From an uncultured Dorea sp. (GTDB lineage: Bacteria; Bacillota; Clostridia; Lachnospirales; Lachnospiraceae), in contig NZ_CAKRAH010000041.1 of the NCBI RefSeq assembly GCF_934294775.1, positions 1 to 25,004 of the forward strand: DNA of 25,004 nt. Direction: 5' to 3'. The position numbers and the translations under genes are program-made. Shown here piece after piece: positions 6,443 through 15,190 of the stretch. A model generated the notes under the pieces. That model searched no databases. It saw only the letters and a program-made list of their open reading frames with translations, and was not told the DNA's origin. Numbering within the stretch: the first letter of the stretch is position 1; every line of letters begins with the position of its first letter.

Positions 6443-7382
6443 GATTGCATTTATTTATCCGGGACAGGGAGCCCAGAAAGCAGGCATGGGAGCTGACTTT
6501 TACGAAAAAAGTGAGATCGCAAAATATATTTTCGATCAGGCGGGCGAAGAACTGGATCTGGATATGAAGGCCCTTTGTTTTGAGGAAAATGAAAAACTTG
6601 ACCTGACCGAATATACGCAGGCAGCAATGGTTACCACCTGTCTTGCGATGACAAGAGTTGCAGAAAGCAAAGGCTTAAAAGCAGATATCACGGCAGGATT
6701 AAGTCTTGGCGAATATCCGGCAATCGCAGTTGCCGGCGGGATGAATGATATGGATGCCGTCCGTCTGGTAAGACAGAGAGGAATACTGATGCAGAATACA
6801 GTTCCGGCAGGTGAAGGGGCAATGTGTGCAGTAATGTCCATGGATGCAGAGGAGATCGAAAAGGTAACCGGACCGATCGACGGTGTGTCGATTGCAAATT
6901 ATAACTGTCCGGGGCAGATTGTGATTACCGGAAAAAAAGAAGCAGTGGAAGAAGCGGCAGAAAAGTTAAAAGAAGCTGGCGCAAGACGTACCGTTATGTT
7001 AAATGTCAGCGGACCATTTCATTCACAGATGTTAATTCCGGCAGGTGAAAAGCTTGCAGAAGAGCTGGATCGGATCAGATTCCATGAGCTGAAGATTCCA
7101 TATGTAACGAATGTATCCGCAGAAAAAGTGACAGATATTAAGGAGACTTTCGGACTTCTTACAAAGCAGATCAGTTCGCCGGTGCGCTGGATGCAGAGCA
7201 TGGAACATATGATCGCAGACGGTGTTGATACATTTGTAGAGATCGGACCGGGCAGGACACTGGAAGGATTCTTAAGAAAGATCGACCGGAGTGTGAACGT
7301 ATTCCACATTTCCCAGTGGGAGGATGTGGATAAAGTCTGCGCAGAACTTGCAGAGAGTGGAAATGTGATGGAGGAAGCGTAA
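6435..7382 (+). CDS. fabD: Malonyl-CoA:ACP transacylase
   Basis: FabD moves malonate from CoA to ACP. From ATG 6435 it has 315 residues and begins MSKIAFIYPGQGAQ, the standard opening. An ATG at 6426 would add three residues but has only 2 nt between GGAGG and the start, so 6435 is preferred. The nucleophile is Ser90 in AGLSLGEYPA; note Leu where many FabD proteins have His (GHSLG). Arg115 in VRQRGILMQ and catalytic His196 in GPFHSQML are present. The start overlaps the fabK stop, and fabG follows after 2 nt. Confidence 0.95.
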   Translation: MSKIAFIYPGQGAQKAGMGADFYEKSEIAKYIFDQAGEELDLDMKALCFEENEKLDLTEYTQAAMVTTCLAMTRVAESKGLKADITAGLSLGEYPAIAVAGGMNDMDAVRLVRQRGILMQNTVPAGEGAMCAVMSMDAEEIEKVTGPIDGVSIANYNCPGQIVITGKKEAVEEAAEKLKEAGARRTVMLNVSGPFHSQMLIPAGEKLAEELDRIRFHELKIPYVTNVSAEKVTDIKETFGLLTKQISSPVRWMQSMEHMIADGVDTFVEIGPGRTLEGFLRKIDRSVNVFHISQWEDVDKVCAELAESGNVMEEA

Positions 7383-7384
7383 AG

Positions 7385-8134
7385 ATGAGTCAGACAATGG
7401 AAGGAAAAGTTGCGGTTGTGACCGGAGCATCCAGAGGAATCGGGAAAGCAATTGCGATCAATCTTGCATCCAAAGGTGCGACGGTTGTGATTAATTATAA
7501 TGGTTCAAAAGAAAGAGCCGAAGAAGTAAAAAATATAATTGAAGCTGCAGGTGGCAGGACAGTTGTTAGGCAGTGTAACGTGGCTGACTTTGATGCATGC
7601 AAAGAATTCATAGAGACGGTTATCAAAGAGTACGGCAGAATCGATATTCTGGTAAATAATGCAGGAATTACAAAAGACGGACTGCTTATGAAGATGTCGG
7701 AAGAAGATTTTGACCAGGTGTTAGATACGAACTTAAAAGGAGCGTTTCACACGATCCGTTTCGCACTGCGCCAGATGATCAGACAGAGAAGCGGACGCAT
7801 TGTGAACATGGCATCCGTGGTAGGTGTCAGTGGAAATGCAGGACAGGCGAATTATGCAGCATCCAAGGCCGGTGTGATCGGTCTTACAAAGACTACGGCC
7901 AGAGAAGTCGCATCCAGAGGAATTACAGTGAATGCGATTGCGCCTGGATTTATAGAGACAGATATGACAGAAGTACTTCCGGAAAAAGTAAAGGAAGCAA
8001 GTATTTCCCAGATCCCGCTTGGAAAGTTTGGAAAAGCGGAAGATGTGGCGGATGCAGTTGCATTCCTTGCTTCGGATGAGGCAGCGTATATTACCGGACA
8101 GGTGTTGCATGTGGACGGCGGTATGGTGATGTAA
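7385..8134 (+). CDS. fabG: 3-oxoacyl-ACP reductase
   Basis: FabG reduces 3-oxoacyl-ACP to 3-hydroxyacyl-ACP with NADPH. It is a 249-residue short-chain dehydrogenase/reductase with the cofactor loop TGASRGIG (13-20), NNAG (91-94), and the catalytic set Asn116, Ser144, Tyr157 and Lys161 (YAASK). The C-terminal ITGQVLHVDGGMVM is the typical FabG ending. The ribosome site GGAGG lies inside the end of fabD, which implies coupled translation. Confidence 0.96.
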   Translation: MSQTMEGKVAVVTGASRGIGKAIAINLASKGATVVINYNGSKERAEEVKNIIEAAGGRTVVRQCNVADFDACKEFIETVIKEYGRIDILVNNAGITKDGLLMKMSEEDFDQVLDTNLKGAFHTIRFALRQMIRQRSGRIVNMASVVGVSGNAGQANYAASKAGVIGLTKTTAREVASRGITVNAIAPGFIETDMTEVLPEKVKEASISQIPLGKFGKAEDVADAVAFLASDEAAYITGQVLHVDGGMVM

Positions 8135-8149
8135 AGGAGATTAGGAGAT

Positions 8150-9388
8150 ATGAAGAGAAGGGTTGTAGTGACTGGACTTGGAGCGGTGACTCCGATCGGT
8201 AATACGGTAGAAGAGTTTTGGAATGGCATCAAAGCAGGAAAAGTGGGAATCGGAGAGATCACAAAATTCGATACCACAGAATATAAAGTAAAGATCGCAG
8301 CCGAGGTAAAAGATTTTCAGGCAAAAGACAGAATGGATTTTAAAGCAGCAAGAAGGATGGAGCCATTTTCCCAGTATGCGGTAGCGGCCGCAAAAGAAGC
8401 TTTTGAAGACGCCGGGCTTGATATGAAGAACGAAGATCCATTCCGTGTCGGAGTAATCGTAGGATCTGGCATCGGAAGCCTTCAGGCAGTGGAAAAAGAA
8501 TACGAAAAGATCAGAACAAAAGGACCTGGAAGAGTCAATCCGCTTCTGGTTCCGATGATGATCTCTAACATGGCTGCAGGTAACATTTCCATCCAGCTTG
8601 GATTAAAGGGAAAATGTACCAACGTAGTCACAGCCTGCGCAAGTGGAACGAACTGCATCGGTGATGCACTGCGTGCCATCCAGTACGGAGATGCAGAGGT
8701 CATGCTCGCCGGTGGTGCAGAAGGATGTATCTGTCCGACCGGAGTGGCGGGATTTACAAGCCTTACAGCACTTTCAACTTCGACAGACCCGATGAAAGCA
8801 TCCAGACCATTTGATAAGGACAGAGATGGATTCGTTCTTGGCGAAGGTGCCGGTGTGGTCGTACTGGAAGAACTGGAACATGCGAAAAACCGTGGGGCCA
8901 GAATCTATGCGGAACTTGTTGGATATGGTTCTACAGGAGATGCTTATCACATTACATCTCCGGCAGAGGACGGAAGCGGGGCTGCAAAAGCAATGGAGCT
9001 TGCAATGGAAGAAGGTGGAATTGAACCTTCCCAGGTGGACTATATCAATGCGCACGGAACAAGTACACATCACAATGACTTGTTTGAGACACGTGCGGTC
9101 AAGCTGGCACTTGGTGATGCGGCAAAAGATGTCGTGATCAACTCGACGAAATCCATGATCGGTCATCTTCTTGGTGCTGCAGGGGGTGTGGAATTCATCA
9201 CTTGTGTGAAGACAATCCAGGATAACTTCATCCACCAGACGGTGGGAACTGAAGTTGCAGATGAAGAGTGTGATCTGAATTATGCAATCGGTGCGCCGGT
9301 AGAAAAAGAAGTAAATTATGTACTGACCAACTCACTTGGATTTGGCGGACATAATGCAGTTCTGCTGTTGAAAAGATATGAGGCCTAG
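8150..9388 (+). CDS. fabF: 3-oxoacyl-ACP synthase II
   Basis: FabF elongates acyl-ACP by condensation with malonyl-ACP. The 412-residue thiolase-fold enzyme has nucleophile Cys163 in VTACASGTN, the two active-site histidines His302 (INAHGTST) and His339 (IGHLLGAAGG), and Lys334. The KRRVVVTGLGAVTPIG start and NSLGFGGHNA end are typical. AAAGGAG 10 nt before the ATG at 8150 is the likely ribosome site. It is the only elongating synthase in the window, so FabF probably handles all elongation steps, as is common in Firmicutes. Confidence 0.96.
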   Translation: MKRRVVVTGLGAVTPIGNTVEEFWNGIKAGKVGIGEITKFDTTEYKVKIAAEVKDFQAKDRMDFKAARRMEPFSQYAVAAAKEAFEDAGLDMKNEDPFRVGVIVGSGIGSLQAVEKEYEKIRTKGPGRVNPLLVPMMISNMAAGNISIQLGLKGKCTNVVTACASGTNCIGDALRAIQYGDAEVMLAGGAEGCICPTGVAGFTSLTALSTSTDPMKASRPFDKDRDGFVLGEGAGVVVLEELEHAKNRGARIYAELVGYGSTGDAYHITSPAEDGSGAAKAMELAMEEGGIEPSQVDYINAHGTSTHHNDLFETRAVKLALGDAAKDVVINSTKSMIGHLLGAAGGVEFITCVKTIQDNFIHQTVGTEVADEECDLNYAIGAPVEKEVNYVLTNSLGFGGHNAVLLLKRYEA

Positions 9389-9414
9389 TAACCACAGGAG
9401 GGACAAAGAAGCAT

Positions 9415-9894
9415 ATGGAAATGGAGAAAATGATCGAACTCATAGACGCCGTGTCAAAATCAGACCTGACAGGATTCAAATATGAGGAAGATGGTATCAA
9501 ACTGCATTTGAGCAAAAAAGAGAATACATGCTATGTGACGGAAAATGTGTCTGCCCCGGTGAACCAGGCAGGTACGATGACTTCTGCTAAGAGTGTAAAT
9601 GAAATGGAAAAAACAGATGCAGAGAAAAAAAAGGCAGAAGAAAAAGAAGAAGCCGCAGCTGGAAATGTCGTAGAATCCCCGCTGGTAGGAACTTTCTATG
9701 CAGCCCCGGCAGAAGATGCACAGGCATTTGTCAAAGTCGGTGACAAAGTAGAAAAAGGACAGACACTTGGAATCGTGGAAGCGATGAAGCTGATGAATGA
9801 AATCGAAAGCGATTACAGCGGAACAGTTGCAGAGATTCTGGTACATAACCAGGAAGGCGTAGAATACGGGCAGCCGTTATTCCGTATCGTGTAG
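9415..9894 (+). CDS. accB: Biotin carboxyl carrier protein of acetyl-CoA carboxylase
   Basis: AccB carries carboxybiotin between AccC and the carboxyltransferase. It has 159 residues: an N-terminal part (MIELIDAVSKSDLTGFKYEEDG), a Lys/Glu/Ala-rich flexible linker (about 63-83) and a biotinyl domain with the EAMKLMNEI signature, biotin on Lys125. AGGAGGG lies 12 nt before ATG 9415, a rather long spacer; the second in-frame ATG at 9421 is even farther. Placement between fabF and fabZ is a common clostridial arrangement. Confidence 0.95.
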   Translation: MEMEKMIELIDAVSKSDLTGFKYEEDGIKLHLSKKENTCYVTENVSAPVNQAGTMTSAKSVNEMEKTDAEKKKAEEKEEAAAGNVVESPLVGTFYAAPAEDAQAFVKVGDKVEKGQTLGIVEAMKLMNEIESDYSGTVAEILVHNQEGVEYGQPLFRIV

Positions 9895-9910
9895 GAGGCA
9901 GATATATACT

Positions 9911-10339
9911 ATGAATCATTTGAATATTAAAGAAATCCAGGAGATTATCCCGCACCGTCATCCATTTCTTCTGCTGGATTACATCGAAGATTATGTACCG
10001 GGAGAGTATGCGGTTGGGTATAAATGTGTGTCTTACAGAGAAGAATTCTTTGCAGGACATTTTCCAGAAGAGCCAGTGATGCCTGGTGTGCTGACAGTGG
10101 AAGCACTGGCACAGGCAGGTGCGGTTGCAATCTTAAGCCTGGAAGAGAACAAAGGAAAGATCGCATATTTTGGCGGGATTAATAAATGTAAGTTCAAAGG
10201 AAAGATCGTTCCGGGAGACAAGGTACGTCTGGAGACGAAGATCATCCGCAGGAAAGGACCTGTCGGCGTTGGTGAGGCAGTTGCCAGTGTGGATGGAAAA
10301 GTCGTAGTAAGTGCAGAACTGACATTCATGGTTGGATAG
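9911..10339 (+). CDS. fabZ: 3-hydroxyacyl-ACP dehydratase
   Basis: FabZ removes water from 3-hydroxyacyl-ACP to give trans-2-enoyl-ACP. The 142-residue hot-dog-fold protein has IIPHRHPFLLLDY at 12-24, catalytic His50 in FFAGHFPEEPVMPG, and Glu64 in LTVEALAQAG. The length is normal and the gene lies 16 nt after accB. No separate FabN/FabM isomerase is seen, so the route to unsaturated fatty acids, if any, is not visible here. Confidence 0.96.
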   Translation: MNHLNIKEIQEIIPHRHPFLLLDYIEDYVPGEYAVGYKCVSYREEFFAGHFPEEPVMPGVLTVEALAQAGAVAILSLEENKGKIAYFGGINKCKFKGKIVPGDKVRLETKIIRRKGPVGVGEAVASVDGKVVVSAELTFMVG

Positions 10340-10435
10340 TCAGTCACACATCTGATGGAAGCGTGGCAGCAGGAATGTAAAGTCATTCTGCATTGACAGA
10401 GATGAAAAGGGATCAACATAGGAGTGTAAATAAAA

Positions 10436-11770
10436 ATGATAAAAAAAGTATTGATCGCAAACAGAGGAGAGATTGCAGTGCGTATCATCCGCGCTTGCCG
10501 CGAGATGGGAATTGAGACCGTAGCGGTCTATTCCGAGGCAGACAAAGAAGCATTGCATACCAAGCTTGCAGATGAAGCCATCTGCATCGGACCTGCTCCG
10601 TCAAAGGACAGTTATCTCAGCATGGAAAATATCATCAGTGCAACCATTATCAGCGGTGCAGATGCAATCCATCCGGGCTTTGGATTCTTATCCGAGAACA
10701 GTAAATTTGCAGAGCTTTGTGAGCAGTGCAATATTACATTCATCGGACCGGATTCGAAAGTCATTGCAAGTCTTGGAAACAAACAGGTTGCGAGAAATAC
10801 GATGATGGCAGCAGGGGTGCCGGTGATTCCGGGAAGTAAAGAGCCAGTCTATGATGCAAAGACTGGTGCCGCATTAGCACAGGAGATCGGCTATCCGGTT
10901 ATCATCAAAGCAGCTTTAGGAGGCGGTGGTAAAGGCATGCGTACCGCCTGGACACCGGAAGAGTTTGAATCTGCATTTCAGACAGCACAGAAAGAGACGG
11001 AGATGGCATTTGCAGATTCAACGATGTATATCGAACATTTTGTGGAAAATCCAAGGCATATCGAATTTCAGATTCTGGCAGATAAATATGGCAATGTAAT
11101 CCATCTTGGAGAAAGAGACTGTTCGATCCAGAGAAATCATCAGAAGCTGATCGAAGAATCCCCATCGGTTGCATTGTCAGATGACTTAAGAAAGAAGATG
11201 GGAGATGCGGCAGTCAAAGCTGCAAAAGCAGCAGGCTATGAAAATGCCGGAACCATTGAATTTCTGTTGGAAAAATCCGGGAACTTTTACTTTATGGAAA
11301 TGAATACAAGGATTCAGGTGGAGCATCCGGTCACTGAATGGGTGACGGGGGTGGATCTTGTAAAAGAACAGATCCGTATCGCATCCGGCCAGAAATTATC
11401 TTATACACAAGAAGACATAAAACTTACCGGTCATGCGATTGAATGCAGGATCAATGCGGAAAATCCGGAGAAAAACTTCCGCCCGTCTCCGGGAACGATC
11501 ACGGATATGTATCTTCCGGGAGGAAAGGGAATCCGTATTGATTCGGCGATTTACAGCGGGTATACCATCCCGCCATATTATGATTCTATGGTGGCCAAGC
11601 TTATCGTGTGGGCGAAGAACCGCCAGGAGGCAATCAACAAGATGCAAAGTGCACTTGGAGAAGTCATCATAGAAGGCATTGATACCAATGTTGATTATCA
11701 GTATGGCATTGTAAATCACCCGGATTATATAGAGGGAAATATAGATATTGAATTTATTGAAAGGCTGTAG
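10436..11770 (+). CDS. accC: Biotin carboxylase subunit of acetyl-CoA carboxylase
   Basis: AccC carboxylates the biotin on AccB using ATP and bicarbonate. The 444-residue ATP-grasp protein shows KKVLIANRGEIAVRIIRA at the start, the glycine-rich ATP loop GGGGKGMR (162-169), Cys230 and Lys238, and the catalytic block MEMNTRIQVEHPVTE with Glu288 and Arg292, numbered as in the E. coli enzyme. A GGAG site precedes the ATG. The 96-nt gap before it is one of the larger gaps in the operon; no convincing promoter was found there. Confidence 0.97.
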   Translation: MIKKVLIANRGEIAVRIIRACREMGIETVAVYSEADKEALHTKLADEAICIGPAPSKDSYLSMENIISATIISGADAIHPGFGFLSENSKFAELCEQCNITFIGPDSKVIASLGNKQVARNTMMAAGVPVIPGSKEPVYDAKTGAALAQEIGYPVIIKAALGGGGKGMRTAWTPEEFESAFQTAQKETEMAFADSTMYIEHFVENPRHIEFQILADKYGNVIHLGERDCSIQRNHQKLIEESPSVALSDDLRKKMGDAAVKAAKAAGYENAGTIEFLLEKSGNFYFMEMNTRIQVEHPVTEWVTGVDLVKEQIRIASGQKLSYTQEDIKLTGHAIECRINAENPEKNFRPSPGTITDMYLPGGKGIRIDSAIYSGYTIPPYYDSMVAKLIVWAKNRQEAINKMQSALGEVIIEGIDTNVDYQYGIVNHPDYIEGNIDIEFIERL

Positions 11771-11782
11771 AGGTGACTGCTG

Positions 11783-13495
11783 ATGAAGCTGGACAACGTA
11801 TTTAAAAAGACCAGAATTGCTGTCGGGAGAAAGAATTATATTACATTTACCAGACGACCGGAAGTTCCGGAAGGATTACTTCGCAAATGTAATAAATGCG
11901 GAGGAGCGATTATTGCAGAAGATGTAAAGAGAGATTATTATATCTGTCCGAAGTGCGGAGGATATTTCCGTGTGCATGCAAGACGAAGGATCGAAATGGT
12001 GACAGATGAAGGTTCTTTTGAAGAATGGGATGAAGGTTTTCAGGGAGAAAATCCACTGGAATATAAAGGCTATGAAGAAAAGCTTAAAAACTTACAGGAA
12101 AAGACCGGTCTTTCGGAAGCAGTCGTAACAGGAAAAGCAAAGATTGACGGCCGCGAGGTGGCTATCGGAGTATGTGATGGAAGATTCCTGATGGCAAGTA
12201 TGGGAGAAGCAGTTGGAGAGAAGATAGCAAGGGCAGTAGAACGGGCAACAAAAGAAAGACTTCCGGTCATCTTATTTGCCTGCTCAGGAGGGGCCCGTAT
12301 GCAGGAGGGAATCATCTCTCTGATGCAGATGGCAAAGACTTCCGCAGCACTTAAGCACCACAGTGATGCAGGATTTCTTTACATCAGTGTACTGACAGAT
12401 CCCACAACTGGCGGGGTAACTGCAAGCTTTGCGATGCTCGGAGACGTGATCCTGGCAGAGCCAAAAGCTCTGATCGGGTTCGCCGGACCAAGAGTGATCG
12501 AGCAGACCATCGGACAAAAACTTCCGGAAGGATTTCAGAGAGCAGAGTTCTTGTTAGAACATGGATTCCTCGATGCAATTGTAGAGCGTCAACAGATGAA
12601 AGAGACACTTTCTAAGATTCTTGCACTTCATGACGCAGGAGAAAACATAAAAGACAGTGAAGAGTATGGAAGAAAAGAAGTGAATCTGAACAATCCAGAC
12701 AGCCAGAAAAATGAGCTGACTGCATGGCAGAGAGTAGAACTTTCCAGACGCAAAGACCGTCCGGTAGGCAGTGATTATATTGATGCATTATTTACAGACT
12801 TCATAGAATTTCACGGAGACCGGTATTTTGCAGATGACAAAGCCATCATTGGAGGTGTGGCAAGATTCCACGGTATGCCGGTAACGGTAATCGCACAGGC
12901 CAAGGGAAGAAATACAAAGGAAAATATCGAAAGAAACTTCGGTATGCCACAGCCGGAAGGTTACCGGAAAGCATTAAGACTTATGAAGCAGGCGGAAAAA
13001 TTTGGCCGTCCTGTAATCTGTCTTGTCGATACACCGGGAGCATTCTGCGGACTGGAAGCAGAAGAACGAGGACAGGGGGAAGCCATTGCCAGAAACATCT
13101 ATGAGATGTCCGGGTTAAGGGTTCCAGTGGTTTCTATCATCATTGGTGAAGGCGGAAGCGGCGGTGCACTTGCGATGGCAACTTCAGATGAAGTCTGGAT
13201 GCTGGAAAATTCAATCTATTCCATTCTCTCACCGGAAGGATTCGCAAGCATCCTCTGGAAGGACAGTTCCAAGGCAAAAGAAGCTGCGGAAGTAATGAAA
13301 CTGACTGCGGAAAATCTTAAGGCACAGGGAATCGTAGAACGTGTTTTTGAAGAACCGGAAGATTATACGGTGCAGAATATGAACGGCGTGATTGCGCAGA
13401 TGGATGAAGCAATTGATACGTTTCTTTTGAAATATGAGGCATTATCGGAGACAGAGTTATTAGAACACAGGTATGCACGTTTCCGTAGCATGTGA
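11783..13495 (+). CDS. accDA: Fused acetyl-CoA carboxylase carboxyltransferase beta-alpha subunit
   Basis: The carboxyltransferase moves the carboxyl group from biotin to acetyl-CoA to make malonyl-CoA. Here both subunits form one 570-residue chain. Residues 1 to about 285 are AccD, with the zinc ribbon Cys36, Cys39, Cys55, Cys58 and the blocks CSGGARMQEG and TTGGVTASFAMLGD. Residues from about 310 are AccA, opening ELTAWQRVELSRRKDRP and containing IRRNF-like NIERNFGMPQPEGYRKALRLM and GEGGSGGALAMATSDE. The usual N-terminal helical part of AccA is replaced by the linker (about 286-310). The frame is continuous with no sign of error, so this is a true fusion fixing 1:1 stoichiometry. It starts 12 nt after accC. 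Confidence 0.93.
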   Translation: MKLDNVFKKTRIAVGRKNYITFTRRPEVPEGLLRKCNKCGGAIIAEDVKRDYYICPKCGGYFRVHARRRIEMVTDEGSFEEWDEGFQGENPLEYKGYEEKLKNLQEKTGLSEAVVTGKAKIDGREVAIGVCDGRFLMASMGEAVGEKIARAVERATKERLPVILFACSGGARMQEGIISLMQMAKTSAALKHHSDAGFLYISVLTDPTTGGVTASFAMLGDVILAEPKALIGFAGPRVIEQTIGQKLPEGFQRAEFLLEHGFLDAIVERQQMKETLSKILALHDAGENIKDSEEYGRKEVNLNNPDSQKNELTAWQRVELSRRKDRPVGSDYIDALFTDFIEFHGDRYFADDKAIIGGVARFHGMPVTVIAQAKGRNTKENIERNFGMPQPEGYRKALRLMKQAEKFGRPVICLVDTPGAFCGLEAEERGQGEAIARNIYEMSGLRVPVVSIIIGEGGSGGALAMATSDEVWMLENSIYSILSPEGFASILWKDSSKAKEAAEVMKLTAENLKAQGIVERVFEEPEDYTVQNMNGVIAQMDEAIDTFLLKYEALSETELLEHRYARFRSM

Positions 13496-13505
13496 GGAGA
13501 AATAT

Positions 13506-14675
13506 ATGAAAATACAACCACTGAAAATAGGAGAAAAGATTGCAAAAGTTCCAGTTATCCAAGGGGGCATGGGAGTTGGCATCAGCCTTGGAAATCTGGC
13601 AGGAGCAGTTGCAAAAGAGGGCGGCATAGGGATCATCTCTGCCGCCCAGCCTGGCTATAGAGACGAAGATTTTGAAAAAGATTCGTTAAAGGCCAATCTA
13701 AGAGCCATCAAATCAGAATATGAAAAAGCACGGAAAATTGCACCGGATGGAATCATCGGATTCAATCTGATGGTTGCCATGGAGCACTATGAAGAATATG
13801 TGCAGGCAGTAGTAGAATCAGGAGCAGATTTGATCGTATCGGGAGCCGGACTTCCGACCGATCTTCCCAAATATGTGGGAGACTCTGATATCCTGCTCGC
13901 ACCAATTGTGTCAACGGCAAAATCAGCAAATGTAATATTGAAGTACTGGGATAAAAAGTACCGAAGAATCCCGGACCTGGTAGTGATTGAAGGACCACTT
14001 GCCGGGGGACATCTGGGCTTTCATGAAGAGCAGCTGGAGGAATATGGGATAGATGTTGGCAGACAGGAAGATTCCGGAATAAAAGAGAATAGATATTTTG
14101 AACCTGTGCCGGATGGAAATACAGATAGAAGATATGTAGAACCTTTTGAGAATACAAAGTATGAAAAAGAAATCGAAAAGATTATGGAGGTTATTCATAC
14201 ATTTGCAAATAAATACGCTAAAAAAATCCCGGTAGCACTTGCAGGCGGAATCCATGACCGTGAAAGTGCCACGCATGCATTTTCATTTGGAGTTGATGCG
14301 ATACAGGTGGCGACAAGGTTCGTTACGACGGAAGAATGTGATGCGGATATCCGCTATAAAGAAGCATATCTGAATGCAAAAAAAGAAGATATTGTGATCG
14401 TAAAAAGTCCGGTTGGAATGCCGGGGCGTGCAATCTTGAATCCATTTATGAAGAAAGTAAAAGAACTTGGAAGGCTGAAACCTGCTCACTGTTTCCACTG
14501 TCTGAAGCACTGTAATCCGGGAACGACACCGTACTGTATTACACAGGCCCTCATCAATGCGGCAAAAGGAAAGGTTGATGATGCGTTACTGTTCTGTGGT
14601 GCCTATGCATATCAGGCAACTCGTCTGGAAACTGTAAAAGAAGTTATTGATTCTCTGATGCCAGAAAGGGTATAA
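13506..14675 (+). CDS. FabK-like NPD-family flavoprotein (nitronate monooxygenase-like)
   Basis: A second FMN TIM-barrel protein of the FabK / 2-nitropropane dioxygenase family. From ATG 13506 it has 389 residues; an in-frame ATG at 13473 lies inside accDA and lacks a ribosome site, whereas GGAG sits just before 13506. Visible motifs are VIQGGMGVGISLGNLAGAVA, IVSGAGLPTD, EGPLAGGHLGFH (His169, aligned with FabK His144) and ALAGGIHDRESATHAFSFGVDAIQVATRF. A long insert (about 175-230) and a C-terminal cysteine group, Cys329, Cys332, Cys336 and Cys344 in HCFHCLKHCNPGTTPYC, are absent from FabK. The context suggests a lipid-related or protective oxidoreductase role; the reaction is unknown. Products of this type are often labelled nitronate monooxygenase by default. 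Confidence 0.8.
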   Translation: MKIQPLKIGEKIAKVPVIQGGMGVGISLGNLAGAVAKEGGIGIISAAQPGYRDEDFEKDSLKANLRAIKSEYEKARKIAPDGIIGFNLMVAMEHYEEYVQAVVESGADLIVSGAGLPTDLPKYVGDSDILLAPIVSTAKSANVILKYWDKKYRRIPDLVVIEGPLAGGHLGFHEEQLEEYGIDVGRQEDSGIKENRYFEPVPDGNTDRRYVEPFENTKYEKEIEKIMEVIHTFANKYAKKIPVALAGGIHDRESATHAFSFGVDAIQVATRFVTTEECDADIRYKEAYLNAKKEDIVIVKSPVGMPGRAILNPFMKKVKELGRLKPAHCFHCLKHCNPGTTPYCITQALINAAKGKVDDALLFCGAYAYQATRLETVKEVIDSLMPERV

Positions 14676-14726
14676 TAAAAGACAAGAGTAAAGAATGAAG
14701 GGTGAAAGTAAAGGATAATACGGAAG

Positions 14727-15188
14727 ATGGGAATGGATGACGCATATAAGATGATCAATCAGACGCTGGTGAGTCTGATCAATGAAATATGGGAGCTGGA
14801 AGAAAAGGCAATTATTACGGATGAATTCAAGGATCTGACGAATAATGATATGCATGTAATAGAAGCAGTCGGGCTTGGAGAAGGGAATAATATGTCTTCC
14901 ATTGCCAGGAAACTTAATATTACCGTAGGATCACTTACGACAGCCATGAACAGTCTGGTGAATAAAAGATATGTGGAACGTCACAGAAGTGAGGAAGACC
15001 GCCGGGTCGTTCTTGTAAAACTGACGGAAAAGGGTGTAAAAGCTTATCACCATCATGAAGATTACCACAGACAGATGACGCAGGCAATTCTGGATAAGCT
15101 GGATGATACAGAATTACCGGTTCTTGTAAAGACACTGGATGCATTATCGGAGTTCTTTACCGGTTACAGTGCGAATAAGGAGTCTTAG
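14727..15188 (+). CDS. fabT: MarR-family repressor of fatty-acid synthesis, FabT-like
   Basis: A 153-residue winged-helix MarR protein with strong FabT character: FKDLTNNDMHVIEAVG before the helix-turn-helix, SIARKLNITVGSLTTAMNSLVNKRYVER for the recognition helix, then RSEEDRRVVLVKLTEKG for the wing. Streptococcal FabT binds TTTGA-N3-TCAAA palindromes, aided by acyl-ACP. Two such palindromes bracket the fabH promoter at 3918 and 3969, so autoregulation of the whole operon is likely. Unlike streptococci, where fabT precedes fabH, here it is near the 3' end. The start could also be ATG 14733, two codons later; ribosome sites are weak for both. Confidence 0.8.
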   Translation: MGMDDAYKMINQTLVSLINEIWELEEKAIITDEFKDLTNNDMHVIEAVGLGEGNNMSSIARKLNITVGSLTTAMNSLVNKRYVERHRSEEDRRVVLVKLTEKGVKAYHHHEDYHRQMTQAILDKLDDTELPVLVKTLDALSEFFTGYSANKES

Positions 15189-15190
15189 TT

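Noticed and set aside
9231..9515. Other long open frames opposite the fab genes on the minus strand
   Set aside because: They are antisense to well-supported conserved genes and lack ribosome sites and family features.
11783..13495. accD-accA fusion as a missed stop or frameshift
   Set aside because: The linker is continuous, plausible coding sequence and both domains are complete apart from the AccA N-terminal helices.
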